DNA from: Butyricimonas sp. Marseille-P3923
GTDB lineage: Bacteria; Bacteroidota; Bacteroidia; Bacteroidales; Marinifilaceae
Assembly (NCBI RefSeq): GCF_900184685.1
Contig: NZ_FXXL01000007.1
Location: 1,860,001 to 1,924,000 of the forward strand
Direction: 5' to 3'
Length of the DNA stretch: 64,000 nt
Shown: in pieces, positions 35,249 through 43,395 of the stretch
Layout: each line of letters begins with the position of its first letter
Position numbering within the stretch: position 1 is the stretch's first letter
Notes under the pieces: model-generated
Seen by the model: only the letters and a program-made list of their open reading frames with translations
Databases searched by the model: none
Told to the model about the DNA's origin: nothing
Program-made: the position numbers and the translations under genes

Positions 35249-36235
35249 TTACAGTCGGTTGGAATACAAAAATTTATTTGCAATTTTAATCGTTTTATAA
35301 ACATTGCCATTAATCAAAATTTTACACTTTATATTTGCTTGCCCTACACCAGCTGGATTTTTCCAACCAACATCACTTTTTACACTTAATTGTCGAGAAA
35401 TATTAGGTTGCAAAGGCGTTTCCCATGTACGTTGAAAATAATAACTTTCATTAGACCATTCCTCATCATTAGAAGTAAATATTCCCGTTATTGTTATTTC
35501 CTCCTTTAAAGGTTTATCAGTTATATTCTTAAATTTCAAAATAATCATAGGCTGATATAAAATTTGATTATGACGATTATCAACGTACTCGTAGTACCCT
35601 GTTTTATATTGAATCAATTCCAAACATTCAATTATAGGAACAATTTTATTTCCATTAACGTCAAACTTATATGATTTTACTTCTTTCCCATTTTCATACA
35701 ATATTTCTTTTGTTTGTTTACCATTACTATAATATTTAGCAACTCCATCCAATACTCCATCCTTATAGTTCATTTCCGTTTCCAGTCCATTGTATTTATC
35801 ATAAGACTGGAAAAGACCATTAAGTTTATCATCTTTTAAATAAAACTTCGCTTTAATTTTTCTACTAGGGTAATACATTCTATATTCCCCCTCAAGCTTT
35901 CCATGTTTTAAATCACATTCTCCAATTAAAACATGTTCTTTACTATAATCTATAACATTATACGCAACCCCATTTCTAATTATTGTTTCGCGAATAATTT
36001 CGTCATCATGGAAAAATTCTTGAATTTGGGTTTTAAGTATCCCTGTTACTTTTTCTTGGCTATTTTTAAAAACATAGATATTAGTACTATCTAACATTAT
36101 ATCGTCACTACTCAAAGTTTTATCCTCGTTTAAAACTTTGTCAACATTCGATGTCTTATTATTATCCGTAGTTTTATGCCTAGAATTACAACAAGTAAAT
36201 GTAATAATAAATAGAATCAACCATACATTTTTCAT
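35249..36235 (-). CDS. Lipoprotein with MORN-like (YwqK-type) repeats
   Basis: The 328-residue lipoprotein is element-borne, with signal MKNVWLILFIITFTC and mature start CNSRHK. Residues about 100-190 hold MORN-like repeats ('GKLEGEYRMYYPSRKIKAKFYLKDDKLNGLFQSYDKYNGLETEMNYKDGVLDGVAKYYSNGKQ') of the kind labelled YwqK-family antitoxin. The C-terminal 130 residues form an unknown beta domain. The antitoxin label is inherited from databases and is not evidence of a toxin pair here; no partner toxin is recognised, though the neighbouring lipoprotein is a candidate to test. The start at 36235 avoids an unlikely leader before the signal peptide. Confidence 0.7.
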   Translation of the reverse strand: MKNVWLILFIITFTCCNSRHKTTDNNKTSNVDKVLNEDKTLSSDDIMLDSTNIYVFKNSQEKVTGILKTQIQEFFHDDEIIRETIIRNGVAYNVIDYSKEHVLIGECDLKHGKLEGEYRMYYPSRKIKAKFYLKDDKLNGLFQSYDKYNGLETEMNYKDGVLDGVAKYYSNGKQTKEILYENGKEVKSYKFDVNGNKIVPIIECLELIQYKTGYYEYVDNRHNQILYQPMIILKFKNITDKPLKEEITITGIFTSNDEEWSNESYYFQRTWETPLQPNISRQLSVKSDVGWKNPAGVGQANIKCKILINGNVYKTIKIANKFLYSNRL

Positions 36236-36296
36236 ACTTTTCGATTTTTCGTTCACAAATCATCTATAATATATTCTCATTGTTTTATTGGGATCG

Positions 36297-36839
36297 TTAT
36301 TTTTTATTCTTTTCCCAATAATGACTTTTAGGGTACATATAAATGTCTATACCATTCATATATTCTTTTTGAACTATGTAACCGGGACACCCAACCATCG
36401 TGAGATCACTTGCATATAACAAACCTGTTTCTACTGCCTTTTTCATTATACTATTATAAAGTTGTACTGGAATTACTCGTCCTCTATGAGTAGGGTTTAC
36501 AATAGTAATATTGACCCCTAAAACATCTTCGCCCGTTAAACAAACACGATCAACAACTATAAATACAAAAGTCAAAGAATCACTAAAAGTATATTCCCAT
36601 TTCTTCACTTTATCTCCACTTTCCATCTCTATTACAGATTCCTTCAATCCCATAGCTTTACAAAGCTTCTCTGAAGTATCTTCCAAATTAATATCGCCCC
36701 CTCTTAACTTATCATAAAAATTATTCATAATTTGCACAGACGACGCCGTCAGATTCTCTGTTGTTAATTGCTTTTTTTCTTCACATGAAACAACCATACA
36801 TAAAAACATAACAATAATAACTAGAGCAAGATTTCTCAT
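36297..36839 (-). CDS. Small element-borne lipoprotein
   Basis: The 180-residue product has a signal ending 'MFLCMVVSC' and mature start CEEKKQLTT. The remainder is alpha/beta with no motif I recognise; 'GCPGYIVQKEYMNGIDIYMYP' near the end contains one Cys. It lies 61 bases upstream of the MORN-repeat lipoprotein on the same strand, so the pair may be one transcript and one cargo unit. Confidence 0.6.
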   Translation of the reverse strand: MRNLALVIIVMFLCMVVSCEEKKQLTTENLTASSVQIMNNFYDKLRGGDINLEDTSEKLCKAMGLKESVIEMESGDKVKKWEYTFSDSLTFVFIVVDRVCLTGEDVLGVNITIVNPTHRGRVIPVQLYNSIMKKAVETGLLYASDLTMVGCPGYIVQKEYMNGIDIYMYPKSHYWEKNKK

Positions 36840-37736
36840 AACACGAAATATTATCCCCCTAGCCCCAACGGGATTTTACACAAAAAGAAAGCGTGAGGCT
36901 GTTAGGATTATCTGTTTTAGAGGTTCTGGACAAACCCATCACACGAGATAAAACGACACCCCACGCAAACCATGTATATAATGAATATATATATACGGCA
37001 AGCATGAACGTTTGTATCGCCAATCCCCGTGTGATTCGAAATTGTCCAGATTTCTAAAAACGGGATAAAGCTAAACGCTTTCTATAACCAGTATGTCACC
37101 GATAAATTACTTTATCAGCACGACAAATATAGTTAATTTTCAACGTTTCACAAACGTTTTTGGGGTGTCGTGGAACAAATTTATATAAAACTTGACACTC
37201 AACAAGATTTTAGGCAAAATACTCCGATGAGGCTATCAAATTATTTACTTATTCTTTTACTTACTACCCCGTTATCACCATACCCCCACCAACATAACCG
37301 CTATCAATAAACACGTTAATCTCCCGTATACCATACACTTGAAACTCTTACTACTCCTTATTATACTTACAACATGGCACTCATTACCCGCCTCATCACC
37401 CTATTATACCATTCATTGACTTGTATCCCCATTACTCTTTCTTTTTTAGACACCCTCTATAAAAGTATCCACCCCCTTTATTTCCTTGTTACTATAATTC
37501 TTCTATTAGGCTCTATTAGACAATCATTTTTATTAGGGAATAACAACATCGTTGTAATCCTGTTATTCCCTGTACGGCTCTATTTCACTCCTTATTCTAT
37601 TTACTAGAATGTATCATCCCGTATTACCATAGCGTTCATTACCCCACACCCACCTAAACTCTATTCCTCTTTTAGCCCTCTACAGCCACCAACACCACTT
37701 CTCTGAATAAGCAATCCGCCCGGTTATTTACAATCT
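36840..37736. other. Gene-free region of the element with many inverted repeats; candidate replication origin
   Basis: Seen here: CTGGACAA and ATCACACG (36926-36945) mirrored at 37028-37049; ACGACACCCCA (36953-36963) mirrored at 37161-37171; the AACGTTT-cac-AAACGTT hairpin at 37142-37158 with a further ACGTTTG near 37008; an AT-only alternating stretch near 36973-36993; and the AGGGAATAACA/TGTTATTCCCT stem at 37535-37571. The position beside the replication gene suggests an origin. A 77-codon hydrophobic frame at 37374-37607 is not convincing as a gene. Confidence 0.5.
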
Positions 37737-38723
37737 CTAAGTTTTCTCGTAAGCATCCGAAGATTCCTCGTACATCCACGTTAGGTAATCTTCAATCTTT
37801 TTCGTGAGTTCCGGTATAAGGTCAGACGGCGTCATGTAATCTTGATAACGTGCAAGAGCATTCCGAAGACGATCTTGTAATCTCTTGTGATATTGACGGT
37901 CTTCCTCCCGTGGATTTTCTCTATGCTTGAATACTTGTCCCTTGATAAATTCAGGGATATTAACAAAAGTGTTAGCAAGACAAATACACCAATCTTCCAT
38001 GTCCCTCTGCGTTTTTATTTGCTCAAAGGTAATGTTTAGGACACTATCTGGTATTTTTTTTATATCCTCGTAACACCCGAACCATTCAGACACGAACCCC
38101 CAATAAATATCTTTGTTATACAAATCACACGCTTTAAGCCCCCTACCAAACATTTGTCGAATCTTCTTTTTACCAAACCGCACCTCGTACCTTAACAAAT
38201 TTTTCTTCTCCCTCTCCGGCAGAGAACATCTTTCTCGCTTGGGGCGATGATGATTCTTCTGCCGGAGTTCATCCGTTTTATCATAGAAGCGTAATACCGT
38301 ACCTCTTTTTGAAAAATATTTAGTACCCTCCCAATTATTCGTACTGTACGTGTCTAAAGTCTTCATCTTTTGAATATAAAGTTCTGGTGACTTTTCCATC
38401 TCAAAATTTTCAGCGATATCCACGACTAATACATCAGCCTTCTCCATGGGTAGTCCCAATAGACGACTTAAATTTTGTATTATTTTTCGCACCTGCATCA
38501 AAGTGAGAGTAGGGGGATTACCTTTTCGCTGAAACTTATGAAAACTCCCTATACACCTAACCCTATTCTCTGTTACAGATATCCTTAACCCCTCGTAATA
38601 CCCGCACCCACCAACCATTCTAGTAAATTCACAAGTTTGCTCTATTTTACGTAGGACATTACTACATTTAAACTCATCACCAAAATATTCTTTATCTAGC
38701 TCTAGCCATATAGTATCATACAT
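37737..38723 (-). CDS. Phage/plasmid replication protein, gpII/CRI-like
   Basis: The 328-residue protein starts MYDTIWLELDKEYFG. The order of motifs, 'GSFHKFQRKGNPPTLTL', a conserved Asp in 'DVLVVDIAENF', 'TVLRFYDKTDEL' and 'LLRYEVRFGKKKIRQMFG', resembles the replication initiators of filamentous phages (gene II/X, Phage_CRI). Such proteins nick one strand and drive rolling-circle replication. It is about 80 residues shorter than phage fd gpII. The gene-free, repeat-rich region lies directly downstream. Assignment is by pattern memory, not alignment. 38732 is an alternative start. Confidence 0.72.
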   Translation of the reverse strand: MYDTIWLELDKEYFGDEFKCSNVLRKIEQTCEFTRMVGGCGYYEGLRISVTENRVRCIGSFHKFQRKGNPPTLTLMQVRKIIQNLSRLLGLPMEKADVLVVDIAENFEMEKSPELYIQKMKTLDTYSTNNWEGTKYFSKRGTVLRFYDKTDELRQKNHHRPKRERCSLPEREKKNLLRYEVRFGKKKIRQMFGRGLKACDLYNKDIYWGFVSEWFGCYEDIKKIPDSVLNITFEQIKTQRDMEDWCICLANTFVNIPEFIKGQVFKHRENPREEDRQYHKRLQDRLRNALARYQDYMTPSDLIPELTKKIEDYLTWMYEESSDAYEKT

Positions 38724-38782
38724 AACGGTCAATTTTATTTGTATACAAACCCCGTATACATTCGTTGGTTATTATAGTTAAT

Positions 38783-39568
38783 TTATTTTCGAGCCGCCAA
38801 TTGCCCGTCCATTTGCTTTATAAACTCGTCATTGGTTTCTTGCCGCCGGGTTGTCATCCATGCAAATATATCCTCACGACGGAACACAAGTTTGCGTCCA
38901 TTATTACCAGAACGGCAACACGGCATATCACCCCTAGCGGTTAATTTATAAACCGTGTTCTTTTTGTAGCCTGTAATTTCACAACACACGTCCACCCCAA
39001 ACACCTCGGGGCATTCTATTACCCTTTTTTGAGGTCTATTAGCGTCCTGTACCTCGTTACACCGTTTAGGTGACACCACCTTAAGGGCATCTCTAATTGC
39101 TGCCCGTAACGCTCTAATTTGACCTAGTGCCAAATCTTCCCATTGAGTTTTTAAAAACTCGAAATCATCTAACGCCCAAGCGCTAGTTATTGCGTCTTGA
39201 TGATTCCCGTCAATAAAACCGAGTCTTTCTATTGCCTTGTACAAGTAATCCACCGTCAACCCTGTTTTACCCTCTTTTATTAATAATTCTTCCTTGAAAA
39301 ACAAGTCGTCCAAGTACTCGGGGTCACGATTCAATTTGCCCCGGTTAAATTCATCCACCCGTTTTTCATAGGTTGAAATAAAGTAGGAGTCATTCCACCC
39401 CGTAATGGCTGTTTCAACCTCTTTCAACGCTTGTTGAAGCGCTTCTTTACCCCCACGTGCCAGATTTTCTACGTAACCTAGTAAATCTCTCTCGTGTAAT
39501 TCTCGTTCTTCCCCCTTGAGTAATATTTTGATAACATCGCTCAAGGGCATACTAAAATCAGTATCCAT
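38783..39568 (-). CDS. Excisionase-like protein with C-terminal helix-turn-helix
   Basis: The 261-residue protein has an N-terminal 170 residues that are helical, charged and not recognised. Residues about 188-243 ('FGVDVCCEITGYKKNTVYKLTARGDMPCCRSGNNGRKLVFRREDIFAWM') form a MerR/excisionase-type winged HTH (HTH_17). It lies 12 bases after the integrase gene on the same strand, so it probably acts as recombination directionality factor or as regulator of the replication gene. Confidence 0.7.
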   Translation of the reverse strand: MDTDFSMPLSDVIKILLKGEERELHERDLLGYVENLARGGKEALQQALKEVETAITGWNDSYFISTYEKRVDEFNRGKLNRDPEYLDDLFFKEELLIKEGKTGLTVDYLYKAIERLGFIDGNHQDAITSAWALDDFEFLKTQWEDLALGQIRALRAAIRDALKVVSPKRCNEVQDANRPQKRVIECPEVFGVDVCCEITGYKKNTVYKLTARGDMPCCRSGNNGRKLVFRREDIFAWMTTRRQETNDEFIKQMDGQLAARK

Positions 39569-39580
39569 TTATTTATGTTA

Positions 39581-40828
39581 TTATAATAATTCTGCTACTT
39601 TATCAACCACACTTGTTTCAAAACTATCAAGATACACGTTTGTTGTTTCAAGATTAGTGTGCCCCAATACTTGACTAATTACTTCCCGGGATACACTCTG
39701 GTTTTGTAGTGTCATAGCCATAGTATGCCTACTCACGTAACTGGTTAAAGGAAGACGTTCAATACCCAATGTTTTACCTAACTTTTTCAAATTCTTATTA
39801 TAGCGAACGTATCTTGAACGTATATGGTTATATAACTGTTCTCCACGATAATCTTTTGTTATCACGGGTACAAGATAATTTCCCACAAGAGGCGTGTTTA
39901 CTTTAAACCAATCTAAAATCTCTCTTATTGTTTCCGTTATAGGAATCTTTATTGTCTTTACACCTCTTTGATTTTTTATTTTCTGCCGTTTATAAACAAT
40001 ATGTTCCCCTGTTTCCAATTTTTCTATATTCTGGGTTGTCAATGTTGCCATATCTATAAAACTAATACCAAAGCAATAATAGGAGAACAAAAACAATCGT
40101 CGGGTGTATTCCATCGTGTAGTCTTCTTGGTAAGAATTTTTTGCAAGCGTCAAATCTTCCGACAATAAATACCTCTTGCGTGTTTCTTCCTCCAAACTAC
40201 TTATTTCAAATCCCCCGTTACCAAAAGGATAGGTTGTTCGAGAAGCTTCATTATCCTTTATTGCCTTGTTCAGTAAGGCTCGTAGGGTTTTCAAGTAATA
40301 TTTTCGTGTATTACCACAACATCTATCTTTTTCCAAGGCAACATTGAAAGCGTTTACATACTTTAAATCAATTTCTTGAAACAATCGCTCGTTAATTTTT
40401 TTATCATATTTCCCCAACACGTGGAGAGTTCGTTCATAAGCTTTTGCGTTACCTATATGATTCGTTTCTTTCAAAATCCCGATATGCTTTAGGAAATAAT
40501 CATACACTTTACCTCTTTTGGATACACCTAAAAATTGTTCTTCAAACTGGTTTAAAGTCCAATCAACCCGACCTTCCGTAAATTTTCGTAACAAGCTATC
40601 TTTCCTTTCCTCGTAGTGAGTAAGTAAAGCGTTATATTTTTCATAGTTAGGAGTTGCACGTTTATCCTTTTTATAGCGTGCAGCTTCCTCGTTCCATTGG
40701 TCTTCCCTTGCATACATATCCAACGATATATATTTCAATTTTCTATTTTTTGTAATCCGTAGACAAACAGGATACAAACCATCACGCTTCACGTTACTCT
40801 TGTAGAGCAAAAATTTAAATGTTGCCAT
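39581..40828 (-). CDS. int: Tyrosine recombinase / integrase
   Basis: The 415-residue product begins MATFKFLLYKSNVKRDGLYPVCLRITK, the Bacteroidota integrase N-terminal arm-binding domain. A SAM-like core-binding domain (about 100-200) and a catalytic domain follow. Catalytic residues visible are Arg in 'YTRRLFLFSYYCFG', 'SRHTMAM' (HxxR region), His in 'VLGHTNLETTNVY' and the nucleophile Tyr in 'TNVYLDSF'. It lies beside attR, as expected for an element that uses the tRNA-Pro site. The start at 40828 fits the family; an upstream in-frame ATG at 40924 is less likely. Confidence 0.93.
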   Translation of the reverse strand: MATFKFLLYKSNVKRDGLYPVCLRITKNRKLKYISLDMYAREDQWNEEAARYKKDKRATPNYEKYNALLTHYEERKDSLLRKFTEGRVDWTLNQFEEQFLGVSKRGKVYDYFLKHIGILKETNHIGNAKAYERTLHVLGKYDKKINERLFQEIDLKYVNAFNVALEKDRCCGNTRKYYLKTLRALLNKAIKDNEASRTTYPFGNGGFEISSLEEETRKRYLLSEDLTLAKNSYQEDYTMEYTRRLFLFSYYCFGISFIDMATLTTQNIEKLETGEHIVYKRQKIKNQRGVKTIKIPITETIREILDWFKVNTPLVGNYLVPVITKDYRGEQLYNHIRSRYVRYNKNLKKLGKTLGIERLPLTSYVSRHTMAMTLQNQSVSREVISQVLGHTNLETTNVYLDSFETSVVDKVAELL

Positions 40829-41130
40829 ATTATTTATTGTATTAGCATTCGCACTATTTATTTTCTTTACGACAAAAGTTACAAATAAGTTGTTACACCT
40901 GTAAAAGTATTTGTTTGCAAACAAACAACAATGAAAAACCTAGACTTTTCTCCATAAAAATATAGATTAAAACATCTAATAATCAATTCAATAACACACA
41001 AACATCTCTTTACACAAAGAATTATACCCTATTTTACACACTTCAAAAAAGTCAAAATTTATTTACTTTTTCCATGTTACAAAATTTTGTCTTTTTACAG
41101 CGATGCCAATATTCCCAAACAATAAAAGTT

Positions 41131-41173
41131 CGATTAAACATTCATTAAACATTTCATCCAACTTAATACTAAC
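41131..41173 (+). repeat. Right arm-type repeat of the element
   Basis: This is an exact copy of the 20 bases at 34809-34828 plus the AACTTAATAC block, 109 bases inside attR. The rest of 40829-41258 (430 bases) holds the integrase promoter region and AT-rich sequence without a gene. Confidence 0.7.
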
Positions 41174-41258
41174 AAAGGTCTTATTAAAGCGAATCAACAC
41201 AAACACAAAATACAGATTTACAACTAAATACGACTTAATACAATTTATCTTTCTACAG

Positions 41259-41301
41259 CTGGGGGGCGTGTTGTCGCAGGTTCAAATCCTGTCATCCCGA
41301 C
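41259..41301. repeat. attR: duplicated tRNA-Pro 3' half
   Basis: 43 bases identical to 34715-34757. There is no 5' half of a tRNA before it, so it is not a second tRNA gene. Confidence 0.95.
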
Positions 41302-41305
41302 AGAA

Positions 41306-41344
41306 AGCGGTTTAGTAAATTGAAAAACAATTTATTAAACCGCT
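41306..41344 (+). terminator. Original host terminator of tRNA-Pro
   Basis: A 17-pair stem (41306-41322 with 41328-41344, one G-U) directly follows attR. Before integration it would have ended the tRNA-Pro transcript. Confidence 0.75.
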
Positions 41345-41586
41345 TCCCCATTTTACAGCCGGGACAAGAACGGGACAAGATAATATTACATATATTTCTT
41401 TGCATACTTACAACTGATGCGAGAGAGCAAAAAAAAATGACAAATAACGAAAAAACACGAATTGACGAGATCGTTTCCTCCCCCCCCACAACTTTACACG
41501 GGGTCAGGCCTGAAGAGTTGGGATTTCCGCCACTGTAGACGCGGATTCGACTTTCGTTGTTGGCATAACTAAAAGTTTTAAGAATT

Positions 41587-41672
41587 AAAAAAAAGAGAGG
41601 CAGTCGCTACCAGCAACATCAACCAAAATTGATAAGTCTCGCGGTTTGCACCCGTACGCTGCCTCTATATTA
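41587..41672 (-). ncRNA. Candidate small structured RNA or orphan terminator
   Basis: On the minus strand, AGAGGCAG (41659-41666) pairs with CTGCCTCT (41596-41603) around a 55-base interior that contains an ATCAA/TTGAT hairpin, and eight T follow. A separate terminator at 41792-41811 already ends the gene upstream, so this unit may have its own promoter (TATCTATG-like box near 41724). The rest of 41345-41835 shows no credible gene. Confidence 0.4.
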
Positions 41673-41785
41673 TAAGAATACTTCTTTGCATGAATACTTT
41701 GATTTAATGTTGTTGGTAGTGCATAGATAAGAAAAGAACCGGAACCTATTGCAATTTGTCTCTAAATTTACTCCATTTTTTACAC

Positions 41786-41811
41786 AAAAATCCCGCCATT
41801 CTCATGGCGGG
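41786..41811 (-). terminator. Terminator of the DUF5053 gene
   Basis: The 8-bp stem CCCGCCAT/ATGGCGGG (41792-41799, 41804-41811) is followed on the minus strand by ATTTTTGTG. Confidence 0.85.
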
Positions 41812-41835
41812 TTTCCCTCTAAAGTTGTAAAAGTT

Positions 41836-42273
41836 TCAGAGATGCTCTATGACCAGAGCCGTACGTTTAATATTATTACTCAAATCGAGTAACGCATTCA
41901 ATAATATCTTTTTTTCATCTGCAGTAAACTGCACTTCTTTATTCCTAATCTTCAGACCATTTATACGCTGACTTAACCACGAGCGACTTTTACCAAAATA
42001 ATGTCGGGCAACATAAGACCATGAAATAGATTCATATATCCCATCCAAATAGGCACGTAACGTGTCGTCATACACTTTCTCTGCCTGCTCACAGGCTTTA
42101 GCAGCACCATCAATAAATGCTTTGGCGAGAACCTTACGATCTCCTGTTGACTTCGAAGCAACAAATGCCTCCATCTCTTCACGAAACTCACGTTCCTCTT
42201 CCCCGGAAGAAAGAACCATAAACTTCGCTTTCATCTGCTCCAATTCATTGTTCAATTTTTCGTAATTTGCCAT
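41836..42273 (-). CDS. DUF5053 protein
   Basis: The 145-residue protein is mostly helical. The conserved stretch 'SWSYVARHYFGKSRSWLSQRINGLKIRNKEVQFTADEKKILLNALLDLS' includes a probable DNA-binding helix-turn-helix ('ARHYFGKSRSWLSQRING'). I recall this family (DUF5053) from small accessory loci in Bacteroides; its function is unknown. A 56-codon gene lies 59 bases upstream on the same strand. Both sit just outside the tRNA-Pro element and may be relics of an older insertion. Confidence 0.75.
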   Translation of the reverse strand: MANYEKLNNELEQMKAKFMVLSSGEEEREFREEMEAFVASKSTGDRKVLAKAFIDGAAKACEQAEKVYDDTLRAYLDGIYESISWSYVARHYFGKSRSWLSQRINGLKIRNKEVQFTADEKKILLNALLDLSNNIKRTALVIEHL

Positions 42274-42332
42274 ATCTTAAACATTTTAAATTGTAAAGTT
42301 TCTTTGGGACACCCCAAAAGGGTGTCCTGTTT

Positions 42333-42503
42333 TTAACCTTTCAACCGAAGTAAAACAATCAAACGATCTAAATGAAAGTCAATCGCTCTCTCCAGTTCTC
42401 CTTCTGACATATCTTTCAACAAGATATCCCAGTAAAGAGCATAGAACTTGAGATTTCTCATCTCATGTTCTATTCGAGCCTTTAGCTCTTGGTCTGAAAA
42501 CAT
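42333..42503 (-). CDS. Small protein of 56 residues, unknown
   Basis: The minus-strand frame reads MFSDQELKARIEHEMRNLKF and ends '...DRLIVLLRLKG'. It is amphipathic, helical and rich in charge, and too short for most gene callers. A GGACACC/GGTGTCC hairpin (42307-42327) lies between it and the DUF5053 gene. Position and composition suggest the two are a pair. No family is recognised. Confidence 0.5.
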   Translation of the reverse strand: MFSDQELKARIEHEMRNLKFYALYWDILLKDMSEGELERAIDFHLDRLIVLLRLKG

Positions 42504-42640
42504 TCAAAGAAACTTTTACACTACAAATATAGATAAACATTTGTTTATCACAAAACATTTGTCGAATTATTTTTATGAATTTGCTATTTTTTCTATCATA
42601 GTCAATAATACCGCACACCACGAAAGCGTAAGATTATCAA

Positions 42641-43156
42641 TCAATTCATTTCACTCCGCGCACTTTTAATAGCCCTTTTCAACGAAGACCGGACGACGAG
42701 TCCGTGAAAAGGACGAATCACAAAGAAATAAACTTTCCCCAACCGGTTATTATACTTCACGAGAGTATTCACGTAAACGCTCTTGCTGTCACCTACCCGA
42801 ACCGAGATATACGCTTCCAGATGCTTATCTTTCATCAACATCACGGTTTCCCGTTCATCCTTTGCCAGCATTTCAATAAAATGATACTTTCCGCCATTAC
42901 GTATACAACGTTTGAACTCTTCAAGACTATCTCCTTCCGCCCCTTTCAACCCAACAAATCTCACGAGGAAATTACGCAACTTGAAAAGAACATTCACCCA
43001 CTCCGGCATATCCGTCCAAAAACGAACCATCAAATCATCGGGTGCAATTGAAATGTTTTCACTCGATATCACACGGAACGAATCTTTATAATCCGCTGGA
43101 AAATATTTCACGGTAAGACTATCGGCTGGGATTTCACTCTTTTTTACTTTCATCAT
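42641..43156 (-). CDS. DUF2867-like protein
   Basis: The 171-residue protein has the pattern of DUF2867 ('DSFRVISSENISIAPDDLMVRFWTDMPEWVNVLFKLRNFLVRFVGLKG' and 'VYFFVIRPFHGLVVRSSLKRA'). In other bacteria this domain follows NAD(P)-binding domains; here it stands alone. Function unknown. The start is 43156 or 43153. Confidence 0.65.
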   Translation of the reverse strand: MMKVKKSEIPADSLTVKYFPADYKDSFRVISSENISIAPDDLMVRFWTDMPEWVNVLFKLRNFLVRFVGLKGAEGDSLEEFKRCIRNGGKYHFIEMLAKDERETVMLMKDKHLEAYISVRVGDSKSVYVNTLVKYNNRLGKVYFFVIRPFHGLVVRSSLKRAIKSARSEMN

Positions 43157-43288
43157 GTCATAATCATTTCACGAAAATACACATTCCCTCCTACAAAAAT
43201 CACTCCTTATGAATAAATTCACGACTAAAAAATTGATTTTGTACCATTTTTCTCAAACCTTTACACTATTCAACTAAAAAATGGTACC

Positions 43289-43354
43289 ATGAAAAAGATC
43301 ATATTCCTGATTGTTGTTCTATTCAACATCGAAAAACTAGAGAAAAACAGCTGA
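43289..43354 (+). pseudogene. Very short exported-peptide frame, probably a gene remnant
   Basis: This 21-codon frame starts MKKIIFLIVVLFNIE, like a signal peptide, then stops. An 11-bp inverted repeat (43241-43251 and 43277-43287) precedes the ATG. It is most likely the truncated 5' end of a lost gene; a functional small hydrophobic peptide is possible. Confidence 0.3.
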
Positions 43355-43395
43355 CATTGACAGATATCAGCTGCTCCAAACTCATCAACGCACCC

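Larger units (their letters stand above)
34758..41301. mobile_element. 6.5-kb integrative element in tRNA-Pro
   Basis: The element is bounded by the 43-bp att repeats and encodes, on the minus strand, a tyrosine integrase next to attR, an excisionase-like HTH protein, a gpII-like replication protein and two lipoproteins. It has a 0.9-kb region of inverted repeats. AT-rich codon use and intergenic sequence differ from the flanking housekeeping genes. There are no capsid, conjugation or obvious toxin genes. It resembles a rolling-circle plasmid or satellite that integrates, rather than a full phage or ICE. Confidence 0.88.

Noticed and set aside
35249-36235. Toxin-antitoxin system suggested by the YwqK-family name
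   Set aside because: The label comes from MORN-like repeats. The protein is a lipoprotein and no toxin with known motifs is beside it, so it is kept only as a question.
37374-37607. 77-residue hydrophobic protein in the element
   Set aside because: Codon use is poor, there is no promoter or partner, and it lies across inverted repeats on the strand opposite to all element genes.
41259-41301. A second tRNA-Pro gene
   Set aside because: Only the 3' half is present, exactly equal to 34715-34757, with no acceptor or D arm before it. It is an attachment-site duplicate.
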